Source: Forficula auricularia (taxonomy: Eukaryota; Arthropoda; Insecta; Dermaptera; Forficulidae). From it: 64,000 nucleotides of DNA. The notes under the pieces are model-generated. The model was not told the origin of the DNA. It saw only the letters and a list, made by a program, of their open reading frames with translations, and ran no database searches. How positions within the stretch are numbered: the first letter of the stretch is position 1; every line of letters starts with the position of its first letter. Below are positions 21,914-32,679 of this stretch, in pieces. A program made the position numbers and the translations under genes. The DNA lies in assembly GCA_024734495.1 (NCBI GenBank), contig JALMQS010000137.1:620001-684000 (forward strand), read 5' to 3'.

Positions 21914-22365
21914 TTTTACTTTTTAACCGACTTCAAAAAAGAAGGAGGTTCTCAATTCGGCTGATTTTTTTTTTTTTTTTTTTTTGTGTCTATGTTACTT
22001 CATATCTTCGCCAATTGTGAACCGATTTTGATGATTTTTTGCATTGGGTTCAGTCTAGTTTCCGATTATTCCCTTTTTTCATTGGTATTGGACCTTTTTT
22101 GATATGTTTGTTCAGGCATAACTTCTTTGTTTATGAACCGATTTTAATTATTCCCTTTTTATTGGAAAGAGGGTACCTTAGGGGTGGTTCCATATTAATT
22201 TGGTCAAGTTCTGAAGATATTAATGACGAAATAACGTAAATCTCCAATTCTTATGACCAAATAATCTAAATTATAATAAATAAAATCTTTTATAAAAAAA
22301 TCTTAAAATATTCATTTAAAATCCGCAAACTTTTCGAGAGAAATTCTAAATTTATGAATTGAATT

Positions 22366-22762
22366 TTATTATCATTTTCTGGTGGAAAATTGAATCGAAA
22401 ATGGTATTGGAATAATTATAGGAAAAGAGGTTTTTTTATTTAATTAGTTTTTTTCCTCTTATTAAAAACAAGGACTAAAAAAATGATCAATGACACTCGA
22501 TGGTGGAGAAGTAATCTCCGGAGTCGAAGCTTAAATACAATGTATACATTAATTCATGTAAAATAATTGGTTTAATAAATTTTATCATTTTCTGGAAGAC
22601 ACAGAGGGAACAAAGGACGAGAATATGGAATTGGAATAATTATCGGAAAAGAGGTTTTTTCTTTATTTGTTTTTTTCCTCTTATTAAAAACAAGGATTAA
22701 AAGATGATCAAGGACAGCCGATGGTGGAGAAGTAATCTCCGAAATCGAAGCTCAAAAACAAT
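22366..22762 (+). repeat. Two ~185-bp direct repeats
   Basis: Shared blocks: TTATCATTTTCTGG, GGAATAATTAT(A/C)GGAAAAG, AGGTTTTTT, TTTTTTCCTCTTATTAAAAA, CAAGGA, TGGTGGAGAAGTAATCTCCG. The copies are offset by about 212 bp. Confidence 0.75.
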
Positions 22763-23069
22763 AGCTTTATTCGTTTTGGAAATTGCGTGTGTGCCTTAAG
22801 TTGAGTCAAGTGCACCATCTGGTGTCACTTTTTTCAGCCGGGGCACTTCAGGTGTGCCCTAGTTTGGTTGACTCTAAAACGAATGTATTTTTGACACATG
22901 GCTATATTCGAATAACGAAATTTAAAAAAAAAAATATTATTTTTATTCTAGTGTAATAATTAAGAGTGGTAGGTATACATATATAATAGGTTATATATTT
23001 ATTTATATAATTTATTTATTTAATAATTATTTTAAATAAATAATATAGGTACCTAGTTACAAATAAATA

Positions 23070-23228
23070 ATGGATACTTTTATGGAAAAAGAATTTTCCA
23101 TTATAAAATTACTTCTCGAAAGTGATTCTGATTGTGAATCTTCATCAAGCTCAGATGATGAACTTCAAATGATCGGAAATTTTTTTATATTATTATTAAA
23201 GGAGACAATAAAAAATGTTGTCATCCGT
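23070..23228 (+). pseudogene. Short acidic/Ser-rich open frame, possible transposase N-terminus
   Basis: It starts at ATG with MDTFMEKEFSIIKLLLESDS, followed by DCESSSSSDDELQMI, then runs into a G homopolymer (23230-23245) and AT-rich codons. Short acidic leaders like this are seen at the start of some Harbinger-type transposases, and the enclosing TIRs fit, but no catalytic domain follows. It is not a supported gene. Confidence 0.25.
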
Positions 23229-23524
23229 GGGGGGGGGGGGGGGGGTTTTAAGTTATTATTATTTTATTTGTTGTATTTAATTCTTTGAAGTCGGTATTAT
23301 TTTTTTTTTATAAAAATTATTTTTAGAAGCAAGTTTTTTTTTTAGTTTTTTTAAATATAATTTATTTTTTTTACTTTTTAGTCTTAATTATTTTCTACAG
23401 AGAAAAGTTTGCGGAATTTAACAGATATATTTTCTTTCTTAAATTTCACAATTTATCTCTTGTACCATATAAGATTAAATGTTTTTTTTTTTCATTATTA
23501 TATTTATTTTATTATTTCTATTAA

Positions 23525-23950
23525 TTGAATGGTGCAGTGGGGCTAGTGTGAGTGACAAGAGATGCTCACTGGACATTTTCTATTCCGTTCATTAAATCAT
23601 TCATTAATTCACAATTCATTTATCCGCCGGTTTCGCTGACAAGCCCGAATTAATTATCGTTTCAAAGAAAAGCATTTCGATTAACATATCCAGGGTGATA
23701 TGAAGTCGAAAGGGCCGAGATGACCATTGGAGATAGCGATCAGCGGGTTACTCTAGCATGGCCATTAACACCCGTCTCTTTTCAAATGACCGCCCCCACG
23801 GGTGTTGGCTTCATTAAATACACCAATACGCCTGCATTCGAGAATATTGGATCGTATTATTAATTGTTATAAACCTCGGCCGTTCGGGAATCGCCCCTCG
23901 ATTGGTTTCAACATGAAATGCGTGCCATTCACTAAATATTCTATGCAAAT
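23525..23950. promoter_or_regulatory. Base-balanced unique block, candidate conserved non-coding element
   Basis: About 425 bp differ sharply from the flanks: balanced composition, no simple repeats, no partner in the window and no open frame. It holds several homeodomain-type cores (CATTAATTC, GAATTAATTATCG, TATTATTAATTGTTAT), GATTGG and many short unique words (GCGATCAGCGGGTTACTC, CCTCGGCCGTTCGGGAATCG). Such blocks in gene deserts are often developmental enhancers. Nothing here proves function; conservation is the test. Confidence 0.35.
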
Positions 23951-24282
23951 TTTATTATTGAATTTTCTTTAACTTTTATGATTTATCAATTCAATGAATT
24001 TGAACATGAATTGAAATGCGATTTCAGTAGTCAACAACAAGCAAAAAACAAAAACAGATAAAAAAGAAACAAAAAATTAATTAAAATAAGACATACTATA
24101 TATAGGAGGATTTTTAATAAAAAATGAAAAATGTTGAATTACTTTAATGAAATCCATCCAAAGTTTTTCTAAAATCATTTCTTTGATAGATTTTTTTAAT
24201 TAAATGAAAATAATTAATTCAACTTTAGAAGATTCATAATTATAATAAATTCTTTCTGATTTTAAAAACTAATTTATGTATA

Positions 24283-25193
24283 CAGGGTGCTTCAAAAAAA
24301 TGTATACACACTTTGAACTTCCATAGAAAATTTATTTACCGTTCAGCAAAAAGTTAAATTTCAGGAAAATAGAAAGCTGAAAGTCCAATGTAAAATGAAA
24401 CATAAATAACAAATGTTAATACTGTTCAAATTGGTGACCTGCAGCATCAATACAATTCTGAGTACGAGTCACCACTGATTCTGTACATCGTATCAAAACG
24501 TCCAATGAGATTTCTGCACACTGCTTGAATCTAATTCCAAAGAATGTCTAGGTTACGTGGTTTACGTTTGTACACCTCATCTTTTACTGTGTTCCCCACA
24601 AGAAAGAAATCCAGTGGTGTAAGGTCTGAGAGCGTGCTGGAAACTCCGATTGGCCCCCTGCGTCCTATCCACTGGCCCGACAAATTTTGATCCAGGTAAG
24701 CTCGTACGGTCCGGTAATGATGATTTTTTATTTTCAACAAGATGGTGCCCCGCCGCACTATCACAGGGACGTACGGGTTTACCTGATCAAAATTTGTCGG
24801 GCCAGTGGATAGGACGCAGGGGGCCAATCGAGTTTCCAGCACGCTCTCCAGACCTTACACCACTGGATTTCTTCTTGTGGGGCACAGTAAAAGATGAGGT
24901 GTACAAACGTAAACCACGTAACCTAGACATTCTTTGGAATGAGATTCAAGCAGTGTGTAGAGAAATCTCATTGGATGTTTTGATACGATGTACAGAATCA
25001 GTGGTGACTCGTACTCAGAAATTGTATTGATGCTGCAGGTCACCAATTTGAACAGTGGTTAACATTTGTTATTTATGTTTCATTTTACATTGGACTTTCA
25101 GCTTTCTATTTTCCTGAAATTTAACTTTGTAGAACGGTAAATAAATTTTCTATGGAAGTTCAAAGTGTGTATACATTTTTTTGAAGCACCCTG
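24283..25193. mobile_element. Snap-back mariner-like element, ~430-bp arms, TA duplication
   Basis: TA flanks the ends CAGGGTGCTTCAAAAAAATG and its complement. The whole left half (24283-24705) is the reverse complement of the right half, so a transposase 3' end is present twice, head to head. Such a structure arises when an element is copied or ligated as an inverted dimer with internal loss. It cannot encode a working transposase. Confidence 0.85.
24738..25027 (+). pseudogene. Mariner-like transposase C-terminal half, frameshifted
   Basis: The plus strand gives FQQDGAPPHYHRDVRVYL (second catalytic Asp), then after a one-base frameshift DQNLSGQWIGRRGPIEFPAR, then SPDLTPLDFFLWGTVKDEVY with the third acidic residue in PDLTP. 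By my count 36 residues separate the two Asp. It ends LIRCTESVVTRTQKLY and a stop. The family is IS630/Tc1/mariner, the type common in arthropods with a DUF4817-like N-terminus. The N-terminal half and the first catalytic Asp are absent. An incomplete copy of the same sequence lies on the minus strand at 24450-24705. Confidence 0.85.
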
Positions 25194-25359
25194 TATTTAA
25201 TTTTGTATTTACTTTCAAAAGATATATAGATGCAAATTGGTGACTTAGCTTAGTAATTGAAAGTAATGGAAGGCAGCCCAGAGGTAGTGAGGAAAGAAAA
25301 ATTAACACATATAAAATAAGGTGTAATTTATTGGAATCCTTTCTCCTTTCCTTTCTTTC

Positions 25360-25404
25360 AAACCGACGTTTCGGAGGATTTTTCCCCTCCTTCTTCAGGG
25401 TCTA
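25360..25404 (-). ncRNA. Hammerhead-like motif, family A, complete core
   Basis: Minus strand: TAGACC (stem I), CTGAAGA, extra A, stem II GGAGG/CCTCC, GAAAC, GTC, GGTTTG (stem I return; six pairs with two G-T). All invariant hammerhead core bases are present and the predicted cut follows GTC. Confidence 0.7.
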
Positions 25405-26029
25405 TAAACCAATATGACAAAATTATAAAAATGGGGGTTGGTCATCATACATTTCAACAATAAAACAATACAATTATAAATACAATGTACACAGCCATAT
25501 TATCAATAGAAAAATATAAATTTACTCACTTCAAAGGGTCAATGAATGAAACAAATAAAATGTTTCCTTCTTCTCTCCACAGTAGTGTTCAAAAACTTTC
25601 TTCATTTGTAACAAAAGGCATAGAAAGACAAAAAATTTTTTTTCCTTCTTTTCTTAATTAGATGGCTAAATGGCTTTTGAATCTAATATATATAGACCAA
25701 ACCCCTCCCATTAATAGATGCGCATGAGTGCGTACTGGGATTAGCGCTATTAACATATTCTCAAATAATATGGTTGGTTATACAACCCAATATCGAAAAT
25801 GTACAATTAGCAAATAATTCCACCTTATTCGTTAATTGATCAATTATTCAATTTTTTTTTTTTTTTTTATACACAAATATACAACATACATTCACAATTC
25901 ATACAAATATATATATAATATTCACATCTATACTTCATTCGTTCATTGATCAATTCATTTATCACAATCCTTACATATCTATACAAATATACAATATTTT
26001 TTTTTTTTTTTAACATATACAATACAATA

Positions 26030-26071
26030 TACAAAGAAGAAGGAGGGAAAAATCCTCCGAAACGTCGGTTT
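26030..26071 (+). ncRNA. Hammerhead-like motif, family A, 5' core damaged
   Basis: Plus strand: AAAGAAGA in place of CTGAAGA, then A, stem II GGAGG/CCTCC, GAAAC, GTC, GGTTTG. It is the mirror partner of the 25.36 kb motif; the 5' strand was replaced by AT-rich sequence. Confidence 0.6.
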
Positions 26072-26761
26072 GAAAGGAAAGGAGGAAGGATTCCAATAAA
26101 TTACACCTTATTTTATATGTGTTAATTTTTTCTTTCCTCACTGCCTTCCATTACTTTCAATTAAAATTTCTACCAGTCCTGTCTATCTCTAGAGAAAATT
26201 TCGTTGCAAAAATTAGCTTAGTAAATTTACTTATTATAGTATATCAAATAATCTTTGTAAGTAAAAATTTGAGAGATGTACCTATGCAGTACTTGAATTT
26301 ATAAGGAATATATTAAATAGTTATAAAAATATATATATTATCATATTACTAAAGTAAAATATGAAAATTATAATAACGATGTTAATTTTTTTCAATGAGA
26401 ATGGTGTAGTTTCGAGATATTAATAATAATAATAACAAGTGATTTTTAAAAAAATATAAAATCTTGGTAGGTTTCACAAAATAAAGACAACATGCTTATT
26501 ACATGTTCTATACATTCAATAAGTTTATTCGATATTTTCAAATAGTATTTTTAAAATTTTGCAAAATTGCCGTTTGAAAATTTTGAAAAAATTTTAAAAA
26601 TATTCGATTTCAAAAATTTTAAGAAAAATTTTTTTCAGAATTTTTCAAAAAAAAATTTCTGTTATTTTAAATATATCTATAGAAAACATTTTTTGTTATG
26701 AAAAGTATGTATTATGGTTCTCGAAATGAAATAACATTGTTGCATAGTTTCAAGGGGCAAT

Positions 26762-26918
26762 TATAATGAATGATTTTTTCGAATAGAGTGTGGATAGAAG
26801 GTTTCAAGTTTCTGCCTGGTATATCTTCCAGTTCAAGAATGTCAAAGACAAGTCCAGATCAGTTTTAGTCGAATAAAAATTGTTCTCGCTGAGGAACTAT
26901 TAAAATAGAAATAATACA
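26762..26918 (+). repeat. Dispersed repeat, copy 2 (pair with 0.15 kb)
   Basis: Homologous to 150-290, with small indels; ends GAGGAACTATTAAAATAGAA. Confidence 0.5.
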
Positions 26919-26929
26919 AAAAAGAAAGA

Positions 26930-28055
26930 AATAACGATGATTCGAGAATTTTTGGACTAATCTATTTCTAAGAATTCTCAATATATAAGTTCGGAAATAA
27001 CTAAGAATGCTATAGATAAGTCATACCAATCTTGAAAATGTATCTAATCACTTCTCCGATTTTCTTATTTATTTCTAAATTGACCGAGAGTGTTTCGAAG
27101 CCAATTTCCAGGAAGGGGACTCGCGTTTAAATTCGGGCCACATTATTTACACATGATAACTTAAGTATAATTACATAAACATTTTAATTACATTTAAACT
27201 TATTTGTCATTAGAAATTGAAGATATCTTCTTTTATAAAAGTAATATAACGTCAGAAAATTGATAATATCTAATAAGATTTAATATTTCAATAGTTTTAC
27301 TAATACATATTGACATCTATAGTATTTTGACAAGTATATAAAATTGTTCACTCCATTTCTATATTAAAAATCCCAACATGACTTCTCGTAAGTATACACA
27401 ATGGATTAAAGCTCTAACTAGTTTTAGCTTTTATCCTTAGGGAGAAGCACTAAAGCTAAAACTCACTAGGGGAGCCTGGACTCCCTTCTTTATTCTTTCC
27501 CATTTTATCCATATTAGCTTTTGCAGAGTGGCTGGAAGCTTTTCCATACTCACTCTGGCCTATTAATCAAATGATATTTCTAAAATTTAATTCAACTTCA
27601 AGCTATAGATCCATTATTTTGTTTCGGTATAATTATTTCGTAAGCCCAGGAGGCAGATGATGTCCGATTTATCGAATTCGTTGATTATTTTTTTTTTTTT
27701 AAAAATGCCTGAAACATGGATATCCTACTTTGTCCTTTTTTACTGTTTGTCTGACTATGTTTTTGGAATCAGATATCTTCTATAACTTAAGAATAGAAAG
27801 TAAGAAAAAGTTTGTTCTCCTGCCAAAATCTATAAATTTATCGGTGTTTAATATTATTGAATTAAATTGGGGATCTCTCTCTGCAGAAATTTCTGTTCTG
27901 TTTTTTATGATAATATTGAATGTACCCGTTGCAAAAAAAGCATTCTGATATTTTAAGATATAGATTCGGAATAGTTTACTTTTTACTATATTTTATTTCA
28001 TTTGAATATTTTATTAATTTCCTTGGAGTAAATTTTCAGCATAATTGTTTTTGAA
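26930..28055. other. Unassigned AT-rich stretch
   Basis: No gene. A small inverted pair CTAGTTTTAGCTT / AAGCTAAAACTCACTAG lies at 27418-27472. The open frame at 27730-27948 has no recognisable domain. Confidence 0.3.
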
Positions 28056-28057
28056 AG

Positions 28058-28870
28058 TTAAGTTGAAAGTTTCTTTTTTCCGAGAGTAGCAGAATTTTTA
28101 TAAATTAAAGGAGACTATAAAAGAGTGTCTTCTGCTGGAAAAATAATTTTTACTTTATCCAATGCGAAGCATGGGTAAAGTATTGTAATCGGTCTGGCGG
28201 CAAGCGCGTCTTCAAAGGGTCTTCAGGTAAAGACTACAGAACCCATGGACTCAATTAAGGTCACAAATTGTAGTATTCAATTAGATTGAATTTTATCACT
28301 TGACGATTTTGACAAAAATTACCTGGGGTCTCGCCGAGAGGCCAAAAAGTGCCATTTTTTTGAAAGTGCGTGCGGATGGATGGATGTATGTTATCGTTTT
28401 TTTCGTCCACAATTTTTTCCACACCGTTGCACCAATTGAAATGAAAATAAAAACCTAACATTATTTTAACAAAATGAAGCGCTGATTAGTTTTTGGCATA
28501 TGTCGGCCCACCAACATTAGTACTTTATTTCGGTACTTTTAGTTTTTTCTAAATATCTTGAAAATGACTTAACCAATTTTGATGAAATTTAATATTCTAA
28601 TTGAGCACCTTAAGGAAATGGTCATATAAAATTTTTGTAAAAATATATTTTAAAGTACTTTACCCTAGACTACGATAGTTCATTGGATAAAGTTTAGCAA
28701 CGATCTGTTGCAGTTTATTTTAATTTATTTATAACGAAACTATAGTTTCGAGGGCTTTGCCTCCTTCATGAATCTATTACAAAGCCCTAGAAACTATAGT
28801 CTCGTTATAAATAAATTAAAAAAATTATTTTTCCAGCAGAAGACACACTCTTTTATTGTCTCATTTAAAG
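28058..28870. mobile_element. Hammerhead family B inverted-repeat element, interrupted by repeat Y
   Basis: The left arm (CCGAGAGTAGCAGAATTTTT, AAAGGAGACTATAAAAGAG, TCTTCTGCTGGAAAAATAA) and the right arm (28808-28870) are mirror images. The left arm is split by the Y element. The centre carries a degraded minus-strand hammerhead (28731-28782: TTCATGA for CTGATGA, stem II GGAGG/CCCTC roughly kept, GAAACTATAG) and a plus-strand remnant (GAAACTATAGTC, 28790-28802). Confidence 0.65.
28152..28693 (+). mobile_element. Dispersed element Y, copy 1 (542 bp)
   Basis: The ends ACTTTATCCAATG and CATTGGATAAAGT form a 13-bp inverted repeat. The second copy is at 56.45-56.99 kb on the other strand. Shared text includes ATCCATCCATCCGCACGCAC (opposite strand), CATGGGTTC and TTTTCTAAATATCTTGAAAA. 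Both copies keep a 66-codon open frame on the strand reading IHPS.RT (here minus 28261-28461). Confidence 0.65.
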
Positions 28871-29058
28871 TTGTTGTTATTGTTTTTTAAATTATTTTTT
28901 ATAAGTTGGTAAATACACATGCTTTAACATCTTTAATACTACCAAATGACATTAGAACCTAAGTTTTTATAGTCTTTATATATTTTTTTAATGTAAAAAT
29001 ATATAATGTATTTTGAAGAAATAAAAATAAACGAGCCAATAGCTCAGCGTAGGAACAA

Positions 29059-29557
29059 TCTGACCAAAAACATAAATGTGAAAAAGGAGCCATGTTCGGT
29101 ACCAACGGCTTCGCCGACAAAAGAGTTAAGATCTAAACGGGTACCAAGTTCCATAGCAGACGGTTAAATCATAGCTATAGGGATGAATAACCATCTTCAA
29201 TTGATTTAAAAGAAAATTTGTTACGTTCTTTGATATTAAATTTATAACTCTGCAAGTTATAATAGTCAATAAATTACGTTTAACGTGATGATATTTAATA
29301 CAAGTTTAAAGTTTATCTAGTTGTTCTTATTTCATATTGCAAACAATTTAGTTAGATATAAAACTTGCCAAGTTATAAATTTAATATCAAAGAACGTAAC
29401 AAATTTTCTTTTAAATTGAAAATCGTTGTTCATCCCTATAGCTATGATTTAATCAACTGCTATAGAACTTGGTACCCGTTTAGACCTCAACCCTTTTGTC
29501 GGCGAAGCCGTTTGTACCGAACTTGGCCCCTTTTTCACATTTATGTTTTTGGTCAGA
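29059..29557. mobile_element. Foldback element with ~225-bp arms
   Basis: TCTGACCAAAAACATAAATG / TGAAAAAGG ... ACGGCTTCGCCGACAAAAG on the left is repeated in reverse complement on the right, with a centre of about 55 bp near 29290-29345. There is no coding sequence; the open frame at 29365-29613 merely crosses the right arm. Confidence 0.75.
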
Positions 29558-29780
29558 TATCATTAATTTTTGAAAAGTTTTATCTTTTACTTTATCTGTA
29601 TAATTACATTTAAACATTTATATTAATAATAATTAAATGCCTGCGGACAATTTATTTATAAAATTAATTGTGTCGCTAATACTGTAAGATATAATTTTGT
29701 AATTAACAAGTTTGGATTTTTTTGTAAAAAAATTTTATTGTAATTTTACATGTGTGCTCTATCGCTTTTTTTCAGCTCTT

Positions 29781-29826
29781 AGGAACTGATGATGGCATTA
29801 TTTAATTAAAGCCGAAACGTTTTCTA
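29781..29826 (+). ncRNA. Hammerhead-like motif, family D, complete core
   Basis: Plus strand: AGGAA (stem I), CTGATGA (29786-29792), extra T, stem II GGC/GCC with inner AT pairs, GAAAC (29814-29818), GTT, TTCT (stem I return). The core is intact; GTT is an allowed cleavage triplet. Its stems share no sequence with families A-C. Confidence 0.6.
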
Positions 29827-29924
29827 TAATTGGGAGTTTTTTATTCAGCAGAGGCTACCCATTGGCTGAATCCCTCTCCATTACTTAATTATAATAATTA
29901 AATATTTCTCATAAAATATATGTT

Positions 29925-30430
29925 AAAAACCCGGTCGGTTTTTCATAAATTTCACCACTTCATTTCTGACCTCGAAGAAGAGAAAGTTTCGGTTTTTCAA
30001 TTTCCTCCTTTATTAATGTTCCAAGCTTTACCAGTATGCCAAATTTCAGAATTCTAGCTTGATTGTATTTTCACTATATGTTAATTAAGCCTATAATCGA
30101 TTCCACCCCTTCATTTTAGGTCCTGAAAAAGGGAAAGTTTCGCTTTTTCCCTTTAATTGTAGCTTCACCAGTATGCCAAATTTCAGCATTCTAGGATTAG
30201 CGGAAGTACTTTAGGTTTTTGATATGTCAGTCACCGAATACGTGAGTCAGTCATTGTTAAAAATGGCACTTTTCAGAGCTTAATAACTCAAAAACTATAA
30301 TAGATTTATTCATGAAATTTGGGATTCTAGGGGTTCTAGTGGGTCTTATTAGCCATGCAAAATTTCAACTCTCTAAGTCTCATAATTTTTGAGTTATGTG
30401 GGGGTCGAAAGTAGCTTGAAATGGTTCGTG
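29925..30430 (+). repeat. Dispersed repeat family Z, copy 1
   Basis: It contains two internal versions of a ~150-bp unit (GAAAGTTTCG ... AGCTTTACCAGTATGCCAAA, TTTCAG(A/C)ATTCTAG). The same units occur at 42360-42620. Non-coding. Confidence 0.55.
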
Positions 30431-30479
30431 TAAATATACACATGACCGGTGTGTCTCCCATTTTTACGAACTTGACTGA

Positions 30480-31870
30480 CACACTGCCGTGTGTCTAGAT
30501 AACTACAAACATTAGGGACAATCCTGATTCCTTATTACACTGAAAAAACAATTTATTTTTAATAAATATATTGATAGAGTTGAGCATTTTTAATGAGCTC
30601 TTATTTATCTCAAAGATATTTTATTTATAATAAATATATATCGACATCATTCCAAATCTGTCTAAATTTAAACATATTTAATCCAAATATAAATAATATC
30701 TATACTTGAATATACTTGAGTGAATTATTTTATTCTATTAGATATCTCTTAATATAAAATGATTATCTTGTTTACTTCTAGTAAAACCTCTTATTTTATA
30801 GAAACGAATGTCTTGTTATCATAAAACTATCTAGCCCTAGCTAGATCTACTATTTTACAATGAATCTAAAGAAAACAAATAAAATATTGATTCTAGTATT
30901 ATATGTATAGATATATGAATCAAAAGTTGTAGATAAAATAACATTCGTTTCCCCATAAATTATCCTAGTAGAGTTATTAATTTGAAGCGAAATTAATTAA
31001 ACTTTGACATGACCCTTGCTCAAAATTCAATCCCTATTTTAAAAATCCTCTTATCAATATTTATAAAACATTCATTCCATTCACAATGTATATCTGCCTA
31101 ATCCATATGCTTAGCTCATTGGTTTTTCAAATTTTTCCCTCGTGTATTTAACCTGAAATCCCCTCCCACGAGCTTATATCACTTTGATAAATTGAATTTT
31201 CACCCTTTGAATGGAATATATTTTATTAGTGACTGAATCTATTATTTTTGATGGAATACATAACATGTTCATAATTTTACGGTTTTTATTTTTACCACCC
31301 TTATTTCACTTTTTATAATATTATCTGCACCTTGCATAGCTGTGTACTTGGCAGAATATTAATTTCGAAATTGCATAATAGCTGATGTATCAATAGCTGA
31401 TTCATCACTGAATAATCTACATATTTTTCATCTTCTTTTATTTTTCATTTATTTTCCGAGTAAATCTTTTGAAAATTTTAACTTAATATACTTTTTAGGT
31501 GACGAAGTAATGTATTCACTCTAAAATTATCATTTTTTATGCTTATTGCATTTAGAAATGCCTGAAACTTAGATAAAACTAATTTTCAAGGCTTATTTTT
31601 GTCCGTTGTTATCCATATACATTTCTGGAAAGCCTAACGAGTTTTGAAGAACTCTGCACTTTTCATCCAATTGTATTTGTACTTTCCTCTATAGAGAATA
31701 ATTGAAATATTTGAACGTTTTGCCGGGAATTTTATTTTTGAAATCTTAAACATTTTTCTGTTTATACCGTTACTGCCTAAATAAATTATTTTTTAAATTT
31801 GAAAATAAGTATTCTATATTGAAATTTCTTTACTCTGAATTCGAAATAGAATAAATATCACGATTTAAAA
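30480..31870. other. Unassigned AT-rich stretch
   Basis: No gene, RNA or repeat is recognised. Confidence 0.3.
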
Positions 31871-31884
31871 AAAACGTCACATCT

Positions 31885-32440
31885 GTTTTTGAGAAAATAG
31901 CAAAAAATGAATTTTTCATGTAAATGTTAACTTCCGGTGTTCCGATTTCATCTAAAAGCTTGCTGTACTCCTTCTAGCCTATATCGAGCTTAAGTTTGGA
32001 ATTTCATAGCTCTGAGACTTATCGTTGCGAAAAATTGGAAATGAGCTCATGAGAATATGAAAAATATTCATTTAACAAGGACGCCTGTAGGGTAGGCTAG
32101 TAAAATACAGAGGGGTATTTCGGCTGCATAGATACAGGCGGACAGCTTTCCTAGACTATTCTTCAGTACCTGGCTTTAGTAAAAAGCAATACTTATATTA
32201 ATATTATTTCAGACCGTGAATTCAGGTAAAATTGTCGAATTTTATACACAACTCGTAACTTATGACACTTGATAAGTACCTACACCAATTTTTAAAAAAG
32301 TCGTTAGAGCTGCTTTTGAGAAAATCTAAAAAAAAAAATGAAAAATCATTCATCTAATTGCCAATTTCAGGTCTTCCGATTTCAACCAAAAGCTTGCTGT
32401 ACCTTCTCCTTCTAGCATATATCGAGCTTAAGTTTCGAAC
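31885..32440 (+). repeat. Two ~120-bp direct repeats 415 bp apart
   Basis: TTTTGAGAAAAT, TCCGATTTCA, AAAGCTTGCTGTAC, CCTTCTAGC(C/A)TATATCGAGC, TTAAGTTT occurs at 31890-32005 and 32310-32435. Confidence 0.6.
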
Positions 32441-32499
32441 TCCAGAGAAGAAACCAGATGGAAAATTAACATCTAAAATCCATTCTTTCATCAGTACTT

Positions 32500-32672
32500 T
32501 CAACATCAACTGATCCAACCAGGCCAGATTCACTGACCTTCTCAACTTCCCAGAACCCAGTATCACGGGAAGAAATTCGTGATCACATCTGCAAACTTAA
32601 AAAAATACAAAACACATCTGGAGAAGATGGTATTATTGCGGAATTAAGCAAGAATCTTGGTCCAAAATTCCT
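32500..32672 (+). pseudogene. LINE reverse transcriptase upstream fragment
   Basis: The plus-strand frame reads SQNPVSREEIRDHICKLKKI, then QNTSGEDGIIAELSKNLGPK and a stop. The pattern vs.eEI..aI.kLK..kspGeDGI.aEllKnlG is the start of the LINE reverse transcriptase domain (RTE/Jockey type). No catalytic palm follows, so this is a truncated copy. Confidence 0.7.
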
Positions 32673-32679
32673 TTGAGTA

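Larger units (their letters stand above)
21926..23295. mobile_element. Possible PIF/Harbinger-type element with ACCGACTTCAAA ends
   Basis: ACCGACTTCAAA (21926) and TTTGAAGTCGGT (to 23295) form a 12-bp inverted repeat. The left sequence AAAGAAGGAGGTTCTCAATT, CGG is a recurrent arthropod repeat. Inside are a direct duplication (22366-22550 and 22583-22760), a GTCAAGTGCACC...GGTGT palindromic patch and an acidic/serine-rich open frame (23070-23160). The target duplication is not clean, so the superfamily is a guess. Confidence 0.4.
25257..26161. mobile_element. Hammerhead family A inverted-repeat element
   Basis: Outer arms TTGAAAGTAATGGAAGGCAG, then TAGTGAGGAAAGAAAAATTA and AAATAAGGTGTAATTTATTG, GAATCC mirror each other at both ends (about 145 bp each), each leading inward to a hammerhead-like motif. 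The interior is AT-rich and non-coding. Related left arms occur at 36345-36500, and the right half at 46181-46310. Confidence 0.75.

Noticed and set aside
24531..24842. 103-codon minus-strand frame over the mariner-like element
   Set aside because: It is the inverted, frameshifted copy of the same transposase end; described with the element, not as a separate gene.
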